From an uncultured Amaricoccus sp. (GTDB taxonomy: Bacteria; Pseudomonadota; Alphaproteobacteria; Rhodobacterales; Rhodobacteraceae): a stretch of 13,970 bases of DNA. Numbering within the stretch: position 1 is the stretch's first letter; each line of letters opens with the position of its first letter. The notes beneath the pieces are model-generated. The model had not been told where the DNA came from. It did not search any database and saw nothing but the letters and a program-made list of their open reading frames with translations. Positions 12,410-13,970 of this stretch are shown here, piece after piece. The DNA is taken from assembly GCF_937858865.1 (NCBI RefSeq), contig NZ_CALLYO010000608.1, forward strand, positions 1-13,970. The letters are read 5' to 3'. The position numbers and the translations under genes were made by a program.

Positions 12410-13198
12410 ATGCTCCCGCTCCGCCTCGCCTACGGCTTTCTCGTCTCGATCGGCCGCTCGACGCTCGGGCTGCTCGGCGCCGCCGGGCGGCTCACCATCT
12501 TCGCGCTCCACGCCGTCTCCCAGCTCGTCCGCCCGCCCTTCTACCCGGGCGAGCTCGGCCGCCAGCTGCTGCGCATCGGCTATTTCTCCCTGCCGGTCGT
12601 CGGCCTCACCACCCTCTTCACCGGCGCCGCGCTGGCGCTGCAGATCTGGTCCGGCGGCGACCGCTTCAACGCCGGCTCGGTCGTCCCCTCGATCGTCGCC
12701 ATCGGCATCGTGCGCGAGCTCGGGCCCGTCCTCGCCGGCCTCATGGTCGCCGGCCGCGTCTCCTCCTCGATCGCCGCCGAGCTCGGCACCATGCGCGTCA
12801 CCGAGCAGATCGACGCCCTCACCACCCTCTCCACCGACCCGATGAAGTACCTGGTGCTGCCGCGCCTGCTGGCCGGCACGCTGGCGCTCCCGGCGCTCGT
12901 CGCGGTCGGCAACGCCATCGGCATCTTCGGCGGCTACCTCGTCGGCACCACCCGGCTCGGCTTCGACCCCGGATCCTACATCAAGAACACCATCGACTTC
13001 CTCACCGCCTCCGACGTCACGACGAGCCTGGTCAAGGCCACCGTCTTCGGCTTCCTCCTCGCCCTGATGGGCTGCTACAACGGCTACAATTCCGCCCGCG
13101 GCGCCCAGGGCGTCGGCGAGGCGACGACCAACGCCGTCGTCTCCGCCTCGATCCTCATACTCGCCGCCAACTACCTGCTCACCGAGGCCTTCTTCTGA
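12410..13198 (+). CDS. mlaE: MlaE-family ABC transporter permease
   Basis: Inner-membrane subunit of an Mla-type lipid transporter that moves phospholipids between the membranes of the envelope. It has 262 residues, normal for the family. The conserved core ELGPVLAGLMVAGRVSSSIA (103-122), followed by AELGTMRVTEQIDAL (122-136), is characteristic, and hydrophobic segments lie near 55-80, 90-120, 150-180, 207-222 and 243-258. The frame is open 168 bp upstream, but the added part is low-complexity and overlaps the divergent RHH start; the ATG at 12410 fits the family, with only a weak GGA before it. It overlaps mlaF by one base (TGATG), so the two are co-translated. Confidence 0.93.
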   Translation: MLPLRLAYGFLVSIGRSTLGLLGAAGRLTIFALHAVSQLVRPPFYPGELGRQLLRIGYFSLPVVGLTTLFTGAALALQIWSGGDRFNAGSVVPSIVAIGIVRELGPVLAGLMVAGRVSSSIAAELGTMRVTEQIDALTTLSTDPMKYLVLPRLLAGTLALPALVAVGNAIGIFGGYLVGTTRLGFDPGSYIKNTIDFLTASDVTTSLVKATVFGFLLALMGCYNGYNSARGAQGVGEATTNAVVSASILILAANYLLTEAFF

Positions 13199-13970
13199 TG
13201 CGGGGCGGAGAGACGCTGCCCGTCCCCCGCATCGAGCTCCGCGACCTGCGCAAGTCCTTCGGGCCGAAACGGGTCCTCGCCGGCGTCTCGCTCAAGGTGA
13301 TGCCGGGCGAGAGCCTCGTCATCATCGGCGGCTCCGGCAGCGGCAAGTCGGTGACGCTGAAGTGCATCCTCGGCATCGAGCGCCCCGACGCCGGCGAAAT
13401 CCTCATCGACGGCCGCCCCTTCGCCGAGATCGACCGCCGCGCCTTCCTGCGCCACTTCGGCATGCTCTTCCAGGGCGGCGCCCTCTTCGACAGCCTGACC
13501 GTCTGGCAGAACGTCTCCTTCCGCCTCCGCCACGCCCGAAAACCCCTCTCCCGCCGCGACGCCCGCGCGCTCGCGATCGAGAAGCTCGCCCGCGTCGGCC
13601 TCGGCCCCGAGACGGCGGACCTCTACCCGGCCGAGCTCTCCGGCGGCATGCAGAAGCGCGTCGGCCTCGCCCGCGCCATAGCGACCGACCCCGCCGTCAT
13701 CTTCTTCGACGAGCCCACCGCCGGCCTCGACCCGATCCTCGCCGGCGTCATCAACGCGCTCATCCGCGAGCTCGTCACCGAGATGGGCGCCACCGCCATC
13801 ACCATCACCCACGACATGACCACCGTGCGCACCGTCGCCGACGACGTCGCCATGCTGCACGACGGCGTCATCCGCTGGACCGGCCCCACCGCGGCGATCG
13901 AAACCTCCGGCGACCCCTACCTCGACCAGTTCATCCACGGCCGCGCCACCGGCCCGATCGAGACGGTCCG
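13198..13970 (+). CDS. mlaF: MlaF-family ABC transporter ATP-binding protein, cut by window edge
   Basis: ATPase that powers the MlaE permease. 257 complete codons are present with no stop before the edge; family length is about 250-270, so only a few residues should be missing. Motifs: Walker A GGSGSGKS (44-51), Q-loop Gln92 (MLFQGGALFD), ABC signature LSGGMQKR (148-155), Walker B VIFFDE (167-172), D-loop AGLDP, and switch His205 (ITITHD). The GGMQKRVGLARA and FFDEPTAGLDP wording is typical of MlaF rather than of other ABC ATPases. The ATG shares one base with the mlaE stop. The substrate-binding partner (MlaD) is not in the window. Confidence 0.94.
   Translation, partial: MRGGETLPVPRIELRDLRKSFGPKRVLAGVSLKVMPGESLVIIGGSGSGKSVTLKCILGIERPDAGEILIDGRPFAEIDRRAFLRHFGMLFQGGALFDSLTVWQNVSFRLRHARKPLSRRDARALAIEKLARVGLGPETADLYPAELSGGMQKRVGLARAIATDPAVIFFDEPTAGLDPILAGVINALIRELVTEMGATAITITHDMTTVRTVADDVAMLHDGVIRWTGPTAAIETSGDPYLDQFIHGRATGPIETV

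Noticed and set aside
13171..13938. 255-codon minus-strand frame opposite mlaF
   Set aside because: The mlaF frame carries all ABC ATPase motifs; the opposite frame is Gly/Ala/Asp/Glu/Val-rich noise.
1..13970. Mobile elements, CRISPR arrays, tRNA or rRNA genes
   Set aside because: I looked for transposase or integrase motifs, regularly spaced direct repeats, tRNA cloverleaf ends and rRNA stretches and saw none.

Overview
The window is ordinary chromosomal DNA of very high GC content (I estimate around 70% by eye) from an alphaproteobacterium, most likely of the Rhodobacterales type. The reasons are the fabD-fabG-acpP-fabF cluster lying back to back with rpsF-rpsR-rplI, dnaB close by, the acidic C-terminal tail on ribosomal protein L9, and MlaE/MlaF genes of the alphaproteobacterial kind. 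I see no rRNA, tRNA, CRISPR array, transposase or phage gene.

Layout. Positions 1-2755 (minus strand) hold fatty-acid synthesis genes in transcription order: fabD, fabG (sharing one base with fabD), acpP behind its own promoter-like sequence, and the first 154 codons of fabF, which is cut by the window edge. A 619-bp gene-free divergent region (2756-3374), rich in hairpins and short tandem duplications, separates them from the plus-strand ribosomal operon rpsF-rpsR-rplI (3375-4612). A DUF2270 membrane protein (minus) converges on rplI across a GNRA-loop hairpin and a four-copy 15-bp repeat. dnaB (plus) is divergent from DUF2270; a perfect DnaA box lies 62 bp before its start.

From 7149 to 12252 lies an accessory-looking block: an unrecognised helical protein (plus), then on the minus strand a MgtE magnesium transporter, a GMC-family dehydrogenase with its Tat-signal partner subunit, a glyoxalase-family protein, and a small ribbon-helix-helix protein. 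From 12410 to the right edge are mlaE and mlaF (plus, sharing one base), an ABC transporter module for phospholipid movement across the envelope; mlaF is cut by the window edge just before its expected end.

How the genes work together. FabD, FabG, ACP and FabF form the core of type II fatty-acid synthesis. S6 and S18 bind each other in the small ribosomal subunit and L9 belongs to the large one. DnaB is the replicative helicase. The GMC enzyme and its Tat-signal subunit look like a periplasmic FAD/iron-sulfur dehydrogenase whose electron-accepting cytochrome is not encoded here. I do not see a clearly new multi-gene system. The items most worth a second look are this cytochrome-less dehydrogenase pair, the DnaA box before dnaB, the rpsF leader hairpin, the structured fabD-rpsF divergent region, a dyad overlapping the acpP promoter, and the unrecognised gene after dnaB.
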